Origin: Erysipelotrichaceae bacterium 66202529
GTDB lineage: Bacteria > Bacillota_I > Bacilli_A > Erysipelotrichales > Erysipelotrichaceae
Length of the DNA: 64,000 nucleotides
NCBI GenBank assembly: GCA_017161075.1
Contig: CP046174.1
Span: 1,736,001 to 1,800,000, forward strand
Direction: 5' to 3'
A model generated the notes under the pieces. That model did no database searches. It worked only from the letters and a program-made list of their open reading frames with translations, and was not told where the DNA came from. The position numbers and the translations under genes were made by a program. Below, in pieces: positions 18,160-26,974 of this stretch (its first letter is position 1; every line of letters begins with the position of its first letter).

Positions 18160-18745
18160 AAATACCTCGATGCTTGCATCGTGTCCATATTGTTTAAGCT
18201 AGAAATAAGATATATACTAGGTATAGGAGAAAAGAGGAAACAGGATGAGCGAATATAAACATAAGGCATATAATGTATCTGTGCTTCTATACCATTTTGT
18301 GTATCCAACTAAATATAGAAGACTAGTGATAAGCGAAGAGGTGGATAATATGTCAAGAAATAAGTATGAGATATGAGATAGAGTTCATTGAAATAGGCGC
18401 CGATAAAGATCATGTGCACTTTTTGATTCAAGCAGTACCCACAATGAGTCCTGCAGAAATCATCAAGAAGGTGAAAAGTATAACAGCAAGAGAAATATCC
18501 AACAGAAACCCAGAAGTAAAAAAGTAATTATGAGGAGGGATCTTTTGGACGAGTGGCTATTTCGTTAATGCGGCAGGAGCAAGTGGTAGTGAAGCAGTGA
18601 TACGTGAGTATGTGAAAAATCAAGGAAATGAAAAAGAATATAAGCAATTGCTCCAGCAGGAGCAATTAAACTTGGATGTTTGTGTGTGCTAGTAATGAAT
18701 GGGCTATGCCCATTCAAGATACCTCGTTGCTTGCAGCGAGGTAGT
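18160..18745 (+). mobile_element. Decayed IS200/IS605-type element
   Basis: A stretch of about 585 bp bounded by two similar hairpins and holding a broken Y1 (HUH) transposase. The left hairpin (CGATGC-TT-GCATCG, 18168-18181) and right hairpin (ACCTCG.TGC-TT-GCA.CGAGGT, 18721-18742) share the core ACCTCG.TGCTTGCA, as expected for the folded ends that single-strand transposases recognise. There are no terminal inverted repeats of the DDE type. The exact ends are inferred. Confidence 0.75.
18245..18692 (+). pseudogene. IS200/IS605 TnpA transposase, broken
   Basis: The frame from ATG 18245 reads as the start of an IS200-type TnpA (YNVSVLLYHFVYPTKYRR) and stops at about 18376. A second frame continues IEFIEIGADKDHVHFLIQAV with the HVH metal-binding motif, then SPAEIIKKVKSITAREIS, stops again near 18527, and resumes with FWTSGYFVNAAG, where the catalytic Tyr is expected. 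It ends near 18692. Compared with intact family members, about 10-15 residues are missing around 18350-18370. It cannot make an active enzyme. Confidence 0.78.
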
Positions 18746-18899
18746 TCATTTTATTTGATTATTTTCGGCTACTTTAGACGCATATTATATGGCAATCAAT
18801 ACGTAATGGGAATGGAGCGAAGGGCAGAACCAAGAACCGGTTTTCGAGGTTCATGGATGTACGTTATTTTCTCAAAACAATCTGTGATCGAACCAAGTG

Positions 18900-19330
18900 G
18901 TCGTGAGGGTTGGAAAATAACAAGCGACGGAAAAGAAGAAGCAGACATGACAATAAAGATATTGGAAAAGATTCTTTCGGAAGAAAATTTGGAAGAAGCA
19001 AAGCGTAAGGTAATGAGTAATAAAGGCTCTGCGGTAGTAAACAAAATGACAGTGTTCCAACATCCAAAGTATATTGAGGAACAAGGTGATGAGCTATGTG
19101 AAACCACAAGAAAAAGAAGATATAGGCCATTGCCAGTCAGACGAGTGCATTTACCAAAGGACGACGGAAGTAAATGAAATTTGGGTGTACCAAGCGTAAA
19201 GGATAGGTGGATAGAACAAGCAGTAAGCCAAGTATTGACACCAATATTTGAAAAGGAATTCTCAAATGCTAGTTACGTATTTCATCCAGGAAGAAAAGCG
19301 GAACAGGCAGTTATAAAAGGATTAGAATAA
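18900..19330 (+). pseudogene. Group II intron reverse transcriptase (LtrA-type) fragment
   Basis: A single frame reads EEADMTIKILEKILSEENLE, then KRKVMSNKGSAVVNKMTV, ELCETTRKRRYRPLPVRRVH and PKDDGSK. After a TGA at 19175 it continues in the same frame as GVPSVKDRWIEQAVSQVLTP, FEKEFSNASY and HPGRKAEQAVIKGLE, then TAA at 19328. This is the N-terminal part (RT0 to RT2) of a group II intron-encoded protein. The TGA replaces a codon that is usually Arg in relatives. The catalytic YADD region, maturase domain and intron 3' end are absent, so the element is a dead fragment. An upstream frame from 18680 is continuous with it but is not recognisable protein. Confidence 0.8.
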
Positions 19331-19420
19331 TAATGTTAACATTACATATTTTCTTCCACTTTAGGATTTCTTTAGAATTCCTGCGATATACTGAACATAC
19401 AGAAATGAGAGGTAATCAAA

Positions 19421-21754
19421 ATGTTGCTGCGACTACTAAAAAACGACCTGCTGCATGGCAAGCTGACCAACTTCATGATAATGATCTTCCTTGCCGTATC
19501 CACCATGCTGTCCTGTGCCAGTATATCCCTGATCTATTCATCACAAAACCAGATATCCTACTTCATGGACGATATGGGAAAGGTGGCAGACTATAACTTC
19601 TCCATGATGAATGTTACCAAAAAAGACGAACAGAAAATCACAGCCTTTATGAAAGCAAAAGGCATCGATGAGTATCAAATCGAACACGATATCACCCTGC
19701 CACTGAGTGTTATGTGCTTCAACGGCCGTAATGACCTGGAAAGCTCCGGCTGCTTTGCGACAACCTTGCCCAAGACCTATAATTTTCTATTTGATGAAAA
19801 CAACAAAACCCCGGATATTCAACCGGGTGAAGTAGGCATTCCGCTATCCATGAAGCATCAGCTAAACCTACAGCTTAATGACACCTTCCAGATTCTGCGC
19901 GGGACGAGGACCTACACCTATAACATCACCAGCTTCGTACGTGATTCTGTATATGGCTCCGATATGATGGGACAAAAACGCATTATCCTGCATCCTGCAG
20001 ATTATCAAATTCAATACGATATCACACAGGACATTGATCATGCTGTGGTACTCTCGGTAAATGACGGGCCAAACACAAAACAGCTGGAATATGATATGCA
20101 GAAGGCCGGATTGCCCAATGCAATTCTCGTAGACAAAGAAACCGCTGAGCTTTCCTTTATGGGAGTCAGCCTCGGAACCAGTGCCATGTTGCTCATGAGT
20201 GGTATTATCCTGCTCTGCATGTCCTTTCTGATTATCCGCTTCACCATCCTCTTTCAGATTGAAAGCAACTATGCGGAAATCGGTATCATGAAAGCAATCG
20301 GCTTTCAGCACTCTCAAATCAAACCGCTCTATCTGATGAAATACATGGGGGTCACATTGATTGGAGTTATCATTGGATTCTTCGCCTCCATCCCGTTTGC
20401 TAAACTGCTGGAAAGCATGCAGGCTGGTATCGTCCCTCTTATGCCGGGGAACACAGGAACCTATCTGTCCCTGATTATTGTCATCCTGATCCCGTCACTT
20501 GTCTATACCGTAACAACCCTTGTTCTGCGAAAGCTGAAAAAACAGAGTACAATGGATGCCATTCGTCAAGGAAATGAAGGAGAGACCTATAAAGAACACA
20601 CCCACTTCACCCTCGCAAAAACCCGCCTTCATAAGCTTCACAACTTTCTGGCCTTCAACGATTTAATGGCACACAGGAAGCACTTTCTCATGATGGTCAT
20701 CATTTATGCCTTCTGCATGATATTGATACTCGTTCCTCTAACCCTCAAGGATGCCTTTCAAAAGGATACCTTCCTGCAGATACTCAAAATATCAACCGGT
20801 GATCTATACTCCCAGCAAAACGGAGGAATCAGTATAAAGGATTTAAAAGAAAAACGTGCCAAGGTGCGCCGTGATTTGAAAGCCTATGATGAGAATGTCC
20901 GTGTTGATATGGAAACTATGACCAGTGCCTCTCTTAGCGATAACGGTCTGAACACCTCGGTATACCTCATGAAACGCGCCGATGGGAATACAATCACCTT
21001 TGATCACGGCAAGGCCCCCAAGCTGTCCAATGAGCTTGCACTTTCCACTACACTGGCAAAGCGTTATGGAAAAACGGTCGGTGATTCCATCAGTATGGAA
21101 TATGAAGGAAAGAAACACACCTACCTCATCAGCGGTATCTACAGCAGTATGATGAATCTGGGAAATAACATCCTTGCAGGCGATATTGACTATGAATACG
21201 CATATACCGGCTATCTGGTTATCCACCTGTCACAGGACGAACAAGCAAATCAACAGATCGCAGAAGCTATAAAAAAGGAGTATACAGACCTCAAGCTGAT
21301 TGACAGCAAGCAGATGACGAAATCCTTCAGCGGAGATATGCCGCAGCAGATTACCATGATGTCCAATCTGATTATCTCAATCATTCTGATCATCATCTTT
21401 GCACTGACAATTCTGTTCTCCAAGCTGCACATGCTGCGAGCCAAAAAAGCGATTGCACTTATGCGCAGCATGGGGTATGCGAAACGCAATATCCGCAGAT
21501 GGCTGTTTGCCCGCTGTATGATTCAGGTGCTGAGCGGTCTTCTATTGGGAATTCTGGTACACACCTTCTGTACAAACGGACTGCTGGAGGCTTATCTGGA
21601 ATCCATGGGAATGGGAAGTGTAGAGCTGAGAAGTGCTCCCTTTAATATGTATGTTTTGTATCCACTGCTGTTCCTTCTATCTGCCATGGCGGCGCAATGG
21701 CTTGTCAACCGTACCATACCGGCATGGAATATCAAAGATTTAAGCGAGGAATAA
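19421..21754 (+). CDS. FtsX-like ABC transporter permease (8 TM, two FtsX domains)
   Basis: A 777-residue permease of the MacB/LolE/BceB-like exporter class. Predicted layout: helix at about 20-42, an extracytoplasmic domain to about 250, three helices at about 250-375 (first FtsX domain), a helix at about 425-450, a second external domain, then three helices at about 655-770 (second FtsX domain, ending MAAQWLVNRTIPAW). The start ATG follows AGAGG 11 nt upstream. It is followed by its ATPase (21823) and a two-component system, an arrangement typical of peptide-antibiotic sensing and resistance modules or lipoprotein exporters. It has two external domains rather than the single large loop of true BceB, so the substrate is open. 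Confidence 0.85.
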   Translation: MLLRLLKNDLLHGKLTNFMIMIFLAVSTMLSCASISLIYSSQNQISYFMDDMGKVADYNFSMMNVTKKDEQKITAFMKAKGIDEYQIEHDITLPLSVMCFNGRNDLESSGCFATTLPKTYNFLFDENNKTPDIQPGEVGIPLSMKHQLNLQLNDTFQILRGTRTYTYNITSFVRDSVYGSDMMGQKRIILHPADYQIQYDITQDIDHAVVLSVNDGPNTKQLEYDMQKAGLPNAILVDKETAELSFMGVSLGTSAMLLMSGIILLCMSFLIIRFTILFQIESNYAEIGIMKAIGFQHSQIKPLYLMKYMGVTLIGVIIGFFASIPFAKLLESMQAGIVPLMPGNTGTYLSLIIVILIPSLVYTVTTLVLRKLKKQSTMDAIRQGNEGETYKEHTHFTLAKTRLHKLHNFLAFNDLMAHRKHFLMMVIIYAFCMILILVPLTLKDAFQKDTFLQILKISTGDLYSQQNGGISIKDLKEKRAKVRRDLKAYDENVRVDMETMTSASLSDNGLNTSVYLMKRADGNTITFDHGKAPKLSNELALSTTLAKRYGKTVGDSISMEYEGKKHTYLISGIYSSMMNLGNNILAGDIDYEYAYTGYLVIHLSQDEQANQQIAEAIKKEYTDLKLIDSKQMTKSFSGDMPQQITMMSNLIISIILIIIFALTILFSKLHMLRAKKAIALMRSMGYAKRNIRRWLFARCMIQVLSGLLLGILVHTFCTNGLLEAYLESMGMGSVELRSAPFNMYVLYPLLFLLSAMAAQWLVNRTIPAWNIKDLSEE

Positions 21755-21822
21755 AAGCTTCCGATACTATATCCAAAAAAGAAGTTGAAATACATGAGCG
21801 TAATTCATAAGGAGGAAACCGT

Positions 21823-22584
21823 ATGGAAACAATGATAGAAGTCAGACAGCTATGCAAAAGCTTTGTTGTAAATAAAAAACAGAATCACGTCCTGCGTAAT
21901 GTGGATCTCACCATTCAAAAAGGAGAATTCATCGCCGTTATGGGCCCAAGCGGCAGTGGCAAATCCACTCTGCTGTATACGATCAGCGGTATGGATCATA
22001 TCAACTCCGGAATTGTGGAATTTGACCATAAGGAAATCAGCAGGTATAATGAAACCGAAATGGCGAAGCTGCGCCTGCATGAAATGGGCTTTATCTTCCA
22101 GCAGATGCATTTTCTAAATAATCTGAACATCTATGACAATGTGATTCTTCCAGGCTATATGGCAAAGAAAAGGAAGCACAAAGAAATCAATGCCTATGCG
22201 GAGGAGCTGCTGCAAAAGTTTCAAATCACCTCAATTGCAGGACATAGCATTCAGGAAGTAAGCGGCGGAGAGCTGCAGCGTGCCTGTATCGCCAGAGCAA
22301 TGATCAATCAGCCGCAGATTCTGTTTGCGGATGAGCCGACCGGGGCATTGAACAGCTCCAGTGCGAGAGAAGTCATGGATATGTTTTCAAAGGTACACGA
22401 GCAGGGAACGACCATCCTGATGGTAACCCATGATGTAAAGGTGGCTTCCTATGCACAGCGCATCTGCTATATCAATGATGGGAAAATTGAAAGCAATCTT
22501 GATATTGGTGTGCTGAAGCATACGGATGAGCTGAAGGAACGGGAAAAGAAGGTATATAACTGGCTGATGGAAAAGGGCTGGTAG
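21823..22584 (+). CDS. ABC transporter ATP-binding protein (LolD/BceA-like)
   Basis: A 253-residue ATPase driving the permease encoded just upstream. Walker A is GPSGSGKST near residues 42-50, a Q-loop FIFQQMHFLNN lies near 90, the signature VSGGELQRACIARAM near 145, and Walker B ILFADEPTGAL near 168 with the H-loop in MVTHDVK. The DEPTGALNS variant is the one found in FtsX-type exporters of the MacB/LolD group. A strong AAGGAGG precedes the ATG. The next gene starts 15 nt after its stop, so permease, ATPase, regulator and kinase look like one transcript. Confidence 0.92.
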   Translation: METMIEVRQLCKSFVVNKKQNHVLRNVDLTIQKGEFIAVMGPSGSGKSTLLYTISGMDHINSGIVEFDHKEISRYNETEMAKLRLHEMGFIFQQMHFLNNLNIYDNVILPGYMAKKRKHKEINAYAEELLQKFQITSIAGHSIQEVSGGELQRACIARAMINQPQILFADEPTGALNSSSAREVMDMFSKVHEQGTTILMVTHDVKVASYAQRICYINDGKIESNLDIGVLKHTDELKEREKKVYNWLMEKGW

Positions 22585-22599
22585 AAGGGATGCGTGTGT

Positions 22600-23283
22600 A
22601 TGATTGATATTCTTGTTGTTGAAGATAATAATGAGCTGCGGGATGTATTAGAGCGGTTTCTGCTGCATGAGGGATATCAGACACGCTGTGTAAACCGGGG
22701 AAATGACGCACTTGCTCTTTTACAACAGGAGAAGGTGCGTCTTCTTCTCGTTGATATTATGCTGCCGGATATGGATGGCTTTCGCATTTGTACTCAGGCC
22801 AGACAATGCAGCAATCTTCCCATCATCATCATGAGTGCAAGAACGCAGACAAGCGATCAGCTGCTGGGCTATGAGCTGGGGGCGGATGACTATGTAGAAA
22901 AGCCCTTCGCCATGGCTGTAATGCTGGCAAAAATTAAAGCCCAGCTGAGAAGAAGCTATGAAATGAAGGAGGAACGCAGCATTCTAAAGGATGACGACCT
23001 TACCATAGATATCGAACGACATATTGTGACATTGAGGGGAGAACCGCTGGCTCTTTCGGTAAAAGAATTTGAGCTGCTTGTTCTGCTGCTGAGAAAAAAG
23101 CATACAACGCTGCGTAAGGACTATATATTTTCCGTAATCTGGACGGATGCCTCAGACAGTGAGCTGTCTACGCTGACAACACATGTCAATACGCTCCGTG
23201 AAAAAATAGAAACTGATCCGCGTCATCCAAAACGGCTGATTACTGTGTGGGGAGTAGGGTATCGCTATGAAGGCATGGAGTAG
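22600..23283 (+). CDS. OmpR-family response regulator
   Basis: A 227-residue response regulator. The receiver domain (1-115) has the acidic pair in VVEDNNE, the phospho-Asp in LLLVDIMLPDMDGF, and the Lys in YVEKPFAM. A winged-helix DNA-binding domain (Trans_reg_C) fills about 130-225, with VKEFELLVLLLRKKHTTLRK and the ending TVWGVGYRYEGME. ATG 22600 is preferred, with AGAAGG 11 nt upstream; GTG 22594 in frame is possible. It overlaps the kinase gene by 17 nt. The likely target is the ABC exporter operon itself, as in Bce-type modules, but no binding site was identified. Confidence 0.92.
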   Translation: MIDILVVEDNNELRDVLERFLLHEGYQTRCVNRGNDALALLQQEKVRLLLVDIMLPDMDGFRICTQARQCSNLPIIIMSARTQTSDQLLGYELGADDYVEKPFAMAVMLAKIKAQLRRSYEMKEERSILKDDDLTIDIERHIVTLRGEPLALSVKEFELLVLLLRKKHTTLRKDYIFSVIWTDASDSELSTLTTHVNTLREKIETDPRHPKRLITVWGVGYRYEGME

Positions 23284-24496
23284 ACTGACCTGGCTTATTC
23301 CGGCAGTGCTTCTGCTTGTTCTGCTGGTCTTGAATGTAGTGCTTCTGCAGCTGCGGGATGAAACGATACCGGATGAGGCTCTGGTTGATATCAATCGCAT
23401 GGCAAGAGAGCTGGAGAATGGAACGCCGATGCATGAGCTAGATCAAACGGATATCCAGGTTGCGCTGATTGATATGAAAAAGACCTCCATAGAGACCTAC
23501 ATGGATCGTTCCAGAACCAGAGCTGTGCTTCTTCCAGCGAGCAAGGAGGGCAGCTTCTACCGCTTTACCTATCAGGTACAGCGCATACCATCCGCAATCT
23601 TCTGGATTATAAATACCACCCTGCTTGGTGTCATCCTGTTTGTTATTTATCTTCTATTCTATATCCGCAGGCAGATTATACAGCCCTTTCATAATATGGA
23701 GACAATGGCAACTGCTTTGAAAAACAGAGATTTCACCTATGAGCTGCCACAGCAGAAACAGCGCTTTTTCGGAAAATTCGTCTGGGCAATCGATGTGATG
23801 AAGGAGGAGCTGCGGCATCATGAGGACAGGGAGAACAAGCTGATGAAGGATAAGCAGACAATGATTGCTTCTCTTTCACATGATATCAAAACACCGCTTT
23901 CCAACATCCGCCTGTATACGGATGCTATGAGGGAGCACCTGTATCCGGAAGAGCTGATTTGTGAGCGACTGTATGAAAACTGTGATAAAATCGATCAGTA
24001 TGTCAAGGAAATCATGCACGCCAGTAAAGAAGACCTGTTTGATTTTCACGTTCATATGGAGGAGGTGTATCTGCATGAAGTGGAAAACCTGTTAAAGCAT
24101 GAGCAGGAGCGTGTTGAATTGGCACTTGTTTCCTATGAGCAGAAGCCCTGTAAAGAGCATTTGATTTATACTGATCTCATCCGGCTGCGGGAGGTTATTA
24201 GTAATGTCGTAGACAACGCATTGAAATACGGAGATGGAAAATGGATTCATGTATCCTTTTATGAGGAGGATCATCACAGTATTTTGCAAATTGAAAATTC
24301 GGGGATGAATATAGATAAATTGGATGTGAATGCAATCTTTCAAAGCTTTTATCGGGGAAGTAACGCAACAAAGCATTCAGGAAACGGCCTGGGTCTGTAC
24401 ATCTGTAAGCAGCTGATGCAGAAAATGGATGGTGATATTTTTATGACACAGGAAGAGGGAAGTGTAAGCTTTCATCTTGTACTTGGTACATTATAG
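23267..24496 (+). CDS. Membrane sensor histidine kinase
   Basis: A 409-residue kinase with two membrane helices (about 9-28 and 110-134) bracketing an external segment of about 80 residues. HisKA has the H-box SLSHDIKTPLSN with His205. The ATPase domain has the N-box VISNVVDNALKYGDG near 305, and the G-box GNGLGLYICKQL near 370. The external region is larger than the few residues seen in true BceS intramembrane-sensing kinases, so it may sense a ligand directly. The gene overlaps the response regulator by 17 nt. Only the sensed signal is unknown. Confidence 0.9.
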   Translation: MKAWSRLTWLIPAVLLLVLLVLNVVLLQLRDETIPDEALVDINRMARELENGTPMHELDQTDIQVALIDMKKTSIETYMDRSRTRAVLLPASKEGSFYRFTYQVQRIPSAIFWIINTTLLGVILFVIYLLFYIRRQIIQPFHNMETMATALKNRDFTYELPQQKQRFFGKFVWAIDVMKEELRHHEDRENKLMKDKQTMIASLSHDIKTPLSNIRLYTDAMREHLYPEELICERLYENCDKIDQYVKEIMHASKEDLFDFHVHMEEVYLHEVENLLKHEQERVELALVSYEQKPCKEHLIYTDLIRLREVISNVVDNALKYGDGKWIHVSFYEEDHHSILQIENSGMNIDKLDVNAIFQSFYRGSNATKHSGNGLGLYICKQLMQKMDGDIFMTQEEGSVSFHLVLGTL

Positions 24497-24509
24497 GTCA
24501 GCAACAGGA

Positions 24510-24537
24510 TTGAGATTTTCCAATCACGTGGTATAAT
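24510..24537 (+). promoter_or_regulatory. Sigma-A-like promoter for the DUF1703 gene
   Basis: TTGAGA at 24510-24515 and TATAAT at 24532-24537 are separated by 16 nt. The ATG of the downstream gene follows 20 nt later with AAGGAG as ribosome site. This gives the gene its own promoter, separate from the ABC/two-component genes. Confidence 0.7.
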
Positions 24538-24557
24538 ACCACTAAGGAGCTGATGAT

Positions 24558-26201
24558 ATGAAGCGTTTACCGATTGGTGTAGAAGACTTTAAAGAATTGA
24601 TCGATCATCAATATTATTACATCGATAAAACCATGTTTATTCAGGATGTATTGAAAGAAAAAGTTGTTCTGTATACCAGACCGCGAAGATTCGGGAAAAC
24701 ATTGAACATGAGCATGCTCTATTATTTTTTCTCAATCAAACAAAAAGAAAATGCGTACCTATTTGACGGACTCAACATCACCAAAAACAAGGGTGCAGCA
24801 CAGTATCAAAATCAGTATCCGGTTATTCTGATAACACTTAAGGATATGAAGGATATCAGGTTTCAAAATCAGATTGATATTTTTAAAGTGATCATACGGG
24901 AACTGATTGGTAAATATAAGGATTTATTCACTAGCGAAAGACTGGATGATATTGATAAAAAGCTTCTCATATGCTATCAGGAAGGTAATGTGAACATTGC
25001 TGACTTAAAAAATGGATTGCGCTTTTTAAGTCAGTGTCTATATAAACATTATCAGAAGAAAGTGATTCTTCTGATTGATGAATACGATGTACCTTTGCAA
25101 AATGCGTATTTAAATGCTTATTATGAAGAAATGACAGATTTTCTTGGTGGTATCTTCAGTGCAGCATTGAAAACAAATGAAGTTCTGGAAAAAGGAATTC
25201 TAACCGGCTGCCTGCGAATCGCGAAAGAATCCATTTTTACAGGTCTTAATAATTTTAAAGTTAATTCTATCTTTGATGAGGTATCCAGTCAACAATTTGG
25301 CTTTTCCCCTATGGAAATCAGTACATTGTTACAGGATTATCATTTCAGTGAATATCAAAAGGACATAAAAGACTGGTATGATGGATACCGGTTTGGGAAA
25401 CAGGATATTTACAATCCATGGAGTGTATTGATGTATATGGATCAGTTACTGAACACAAGCCGGAAGACGCCGGTATCCTTTTGGGCAAATACGAGTGGGA
25501 ATGATATTATTTACCGCTATATAAAAGAAGCTGACGCTACCATGCGACAGGAGTTTGAGATATTGTCTTCTGGCGGTTATATTGAGAAACCACTGAAGGA
25601 AAGTCTGACATATAGAGAGATGGATCAAATCAATAATGTATATAGCTTTTTATTATATACAGGGTATTTGAAGGCAATAAACTGCGTTGATGAGGAGAAC
25701 AGCGTGTATCGCCTCATGATTCCAAATAAAGAGATTAAAAGAATTTATACTACGATTTTTGAAGAATGGTTTCAGGAACAGGTAAAGGAAATACGTAGTG
25801 ATTTTGCAGAAGCATTGCGAAAGGAAGATGTGAATCTGGCAAATGAGCTATTAAATAGCATCTTATTTGAATCCATCAGCTATTTTGATTACGATGAAAA
25901 ATTTTATCATGGTATGCTGGTTGGATTGTTTAGTAACTATCAGGTTCTTTCGAATCAGGAATCCGGATTGGGCAGATTCGATCTTGCAGTGCTTCCATTC
26001 TATAAGAAAAAACGGGGGTTCTTACTGGAATTAAAAGTTGCCTCAAAAGAGGAAGAGGTGGAACATGCAGCAGTTCAGGCATGTGAGCAGATAAAGGAAA
26101 AACAGTATCTGGAGGGGCTGAAGAAGAAGGGATATACAGATATTGTAGGGTATGGAATAGCATTTTATAAAAAATCATGCCTGATCGTAGCACTTCCATA
26201 A
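24558..26201 (+). CDS. AAA-ATPase-like protein with PD-(D/E)XK nuclease-fold C-terminus (DUF1703 type)
   Basis: A 547-residue protein of a family common as multi-copy genes in gut Firmicutes and Bacteroidetes. The N-terminus has the typical LPIGVEDFKELI and YYIDKTMFI, a P-loop variant RPRRFGKTLNMSML near residue 47, and Walker B VILLIDEYDVPL near 170. The C-terminal PD-(D/E)XK-like domain shows FYHGMLVGLFSNY, then GRFDLAVLP and FLLELKVA, the D...E-x-K pattern of nuclease-fold proteins. The biological role is unknown; defence or mobile-element links have been proposed for the family but nothing here proves it. A shrunken remnant of a paralogue lies at 28031-28105. Confidence 0.85.
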   Translation: MKRLPIGVEDFKELIDHQYYYIDKTMFIQDVLKEKVVLYTRPRRFGKTLNMSMLYYFFSIKQKENAYLFDGLNITKNKGAAQYQNQYPVILITLKDMKDIRFQNQIDIFKVIIRELIGKYKDLFTSERLDDIDKKLLICYQEGNVNIADLKNGLRFLSQCLYKHYQKKVILLIDEYDVPLQNAYLNAYYEEMTDFLGGIFSAALKTNEVLEKGILTGCLRIAKESIFTGLNNFKVNSIFDEVSSQQFGFSPMEISTLLQDYHFSEYQKDIKDWYDGYRFGKQDIYNPWSVLMYMDQLLNTSRKTPVSFWANTSGNDIIYRYIKEADATMRQEFEILSSGGYIEKPLKESLTYREMDQINNVYSFLLYTGYLKAINCVDEENSVYRLMIPNKEIKRIYTTIFEEWFQEQVKEIRSDFAEALRKEDVNLANELLNSILFESISYFDYDEKFYHGMLVGLFSNYQVLSNQESGLGRFDLAVLPFYKKKRGFLLELKVASKEEEVEHAAVQACEQIKEKQYLEGLKKKGYTDIVGYGIAFYKKSCLIVALP

Positions 26202-26242
26202 TGTTATTTGACATGCAATATATGGATGATCTGTAGTTTATG

Positions 26243-26273
26243 AAAACTGTGACATAACGCTGTCGCAGTTTTT
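26243..26273 (+). terminator. Rho-independent terminator
   Basis: AAAACTG.GAC pairs with GTC.CAGTTTT across an 8-nt loop with a T tract, 41 nt after the stop of the DUF1703 gene. Its 5' A run means it could also act on the opposite strand. Confidence 0.7.
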
Positions 26274-26334
26274 AAGTTATGATGAAGCTGTCACAAGCAA
26301 TTCCCTTCAGTTTTGTGGCAGAAAGGAGAATACA

Positions 26335-26901
26335 ATGAATCCATATAGAGAATGTCCCACATATCAAAATGAAAATTACCGTATGCGATTCGTAAAACAG
26401 GAGGATGCGAATGATTTGTTAAAGGTGTATAGTGAAGCAAAAACAGTCGCTCTTTGCAATTGTGATAATTGTGAAGATAATTTTTATTATACGAGGAAAG
26501 CCCGGATGGAAGAGGCTATCAATTACTGGATCATGGAATACCATAGAGAAGGGTTCGTTCGCTGGAGTATTCTCGATTGCACTTCCTCAACTGTGATTGG
26601 TACGATGGAGCTTTTTAAACAATCAGCGGATGATGCCTATGATAACATGGCGGTACTGCGACTTGATCTTTTGCACAAATATGAAAAGCAGTCCTGTCTT
26701 CGAGAAATCCTTATGATGATTCTACCGCATATCAAAGGACTGTTCCAGTGTACACACGTTATAACCAAATGTGTGCAGGAAGCAGAAAACCGCAGGGCTG
26801 TATTGCTGGATCTAGGATTTTGTCCATCCAAGGAGCCGTTGATTGGATGGGATGGTACGCTGTATCAAGATTATTATATGCGAAAGCTACAGGAAGGCTA
26901 A
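26335..26901 (+). CDS. GNAT-family N-acetyltransferase
   Basis: A 188-residue protein with the GNAT layout: NYRMRFVKQEDANDLLKVYS at the N-terminus, RWSILDCTSSTVIGTMELF (beta 2-4) near residue 80, LRLDLLHKYEKQSCLREIL (the acetyl-CoA loop region) near 105, and TKCVQEAENRRAVLLDLGF near 145. It lacks a clean Q/R-x-x-G-x-G/A pyrophosphate loop, so the acetyl-CoA site is not obvious. AAAGGAG precedes the ATG. The gene stands alone between two terminators. The substrate is unknown. Confidence 0.75.
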   Translation: MNPYRECPTYQNENYRMRFVKQEDANDLLKVYSEAKTVALCNCDNCEDNFYYTRKARMEEAINYWIMEYHREGFVRWSILDCTSSTVIGTMELFKQSADDAYDNMAVLRLDLLHKYEKQSCLREILMMILPHIKGLFQCTHVITKCVQEAENRRAVLLDLGFCPSKEPLIGWDGTLYQDYYMRKLQEG

Positions 26902-26905
26902 ATTG

Positions 26906-26952
26906 AAAAAAACACGTATATTGGAATCGGAATTTCAGCATACGCGTTTTTT
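26906..26952. terminator. Bidirectional terminator between acetyltransferase and manA
   Basis: AAAACACGTAT at the left pairs with ATACGCGTTTT at the right, with A and T runs outside the stem. It separates two convergent genes and can serve both strands. Confidence 0.7.
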
Positions 26953-26974
26953 ATAGCAGCTCTTTCTTCTATTC

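Noticed and set aside
18680..18900. A gene starting at 18680 reading into the reverse transcriptase fragment
   Set aside because: The frame crosses the IS right end and the first part is not protein-like; only the later part is recognisable.
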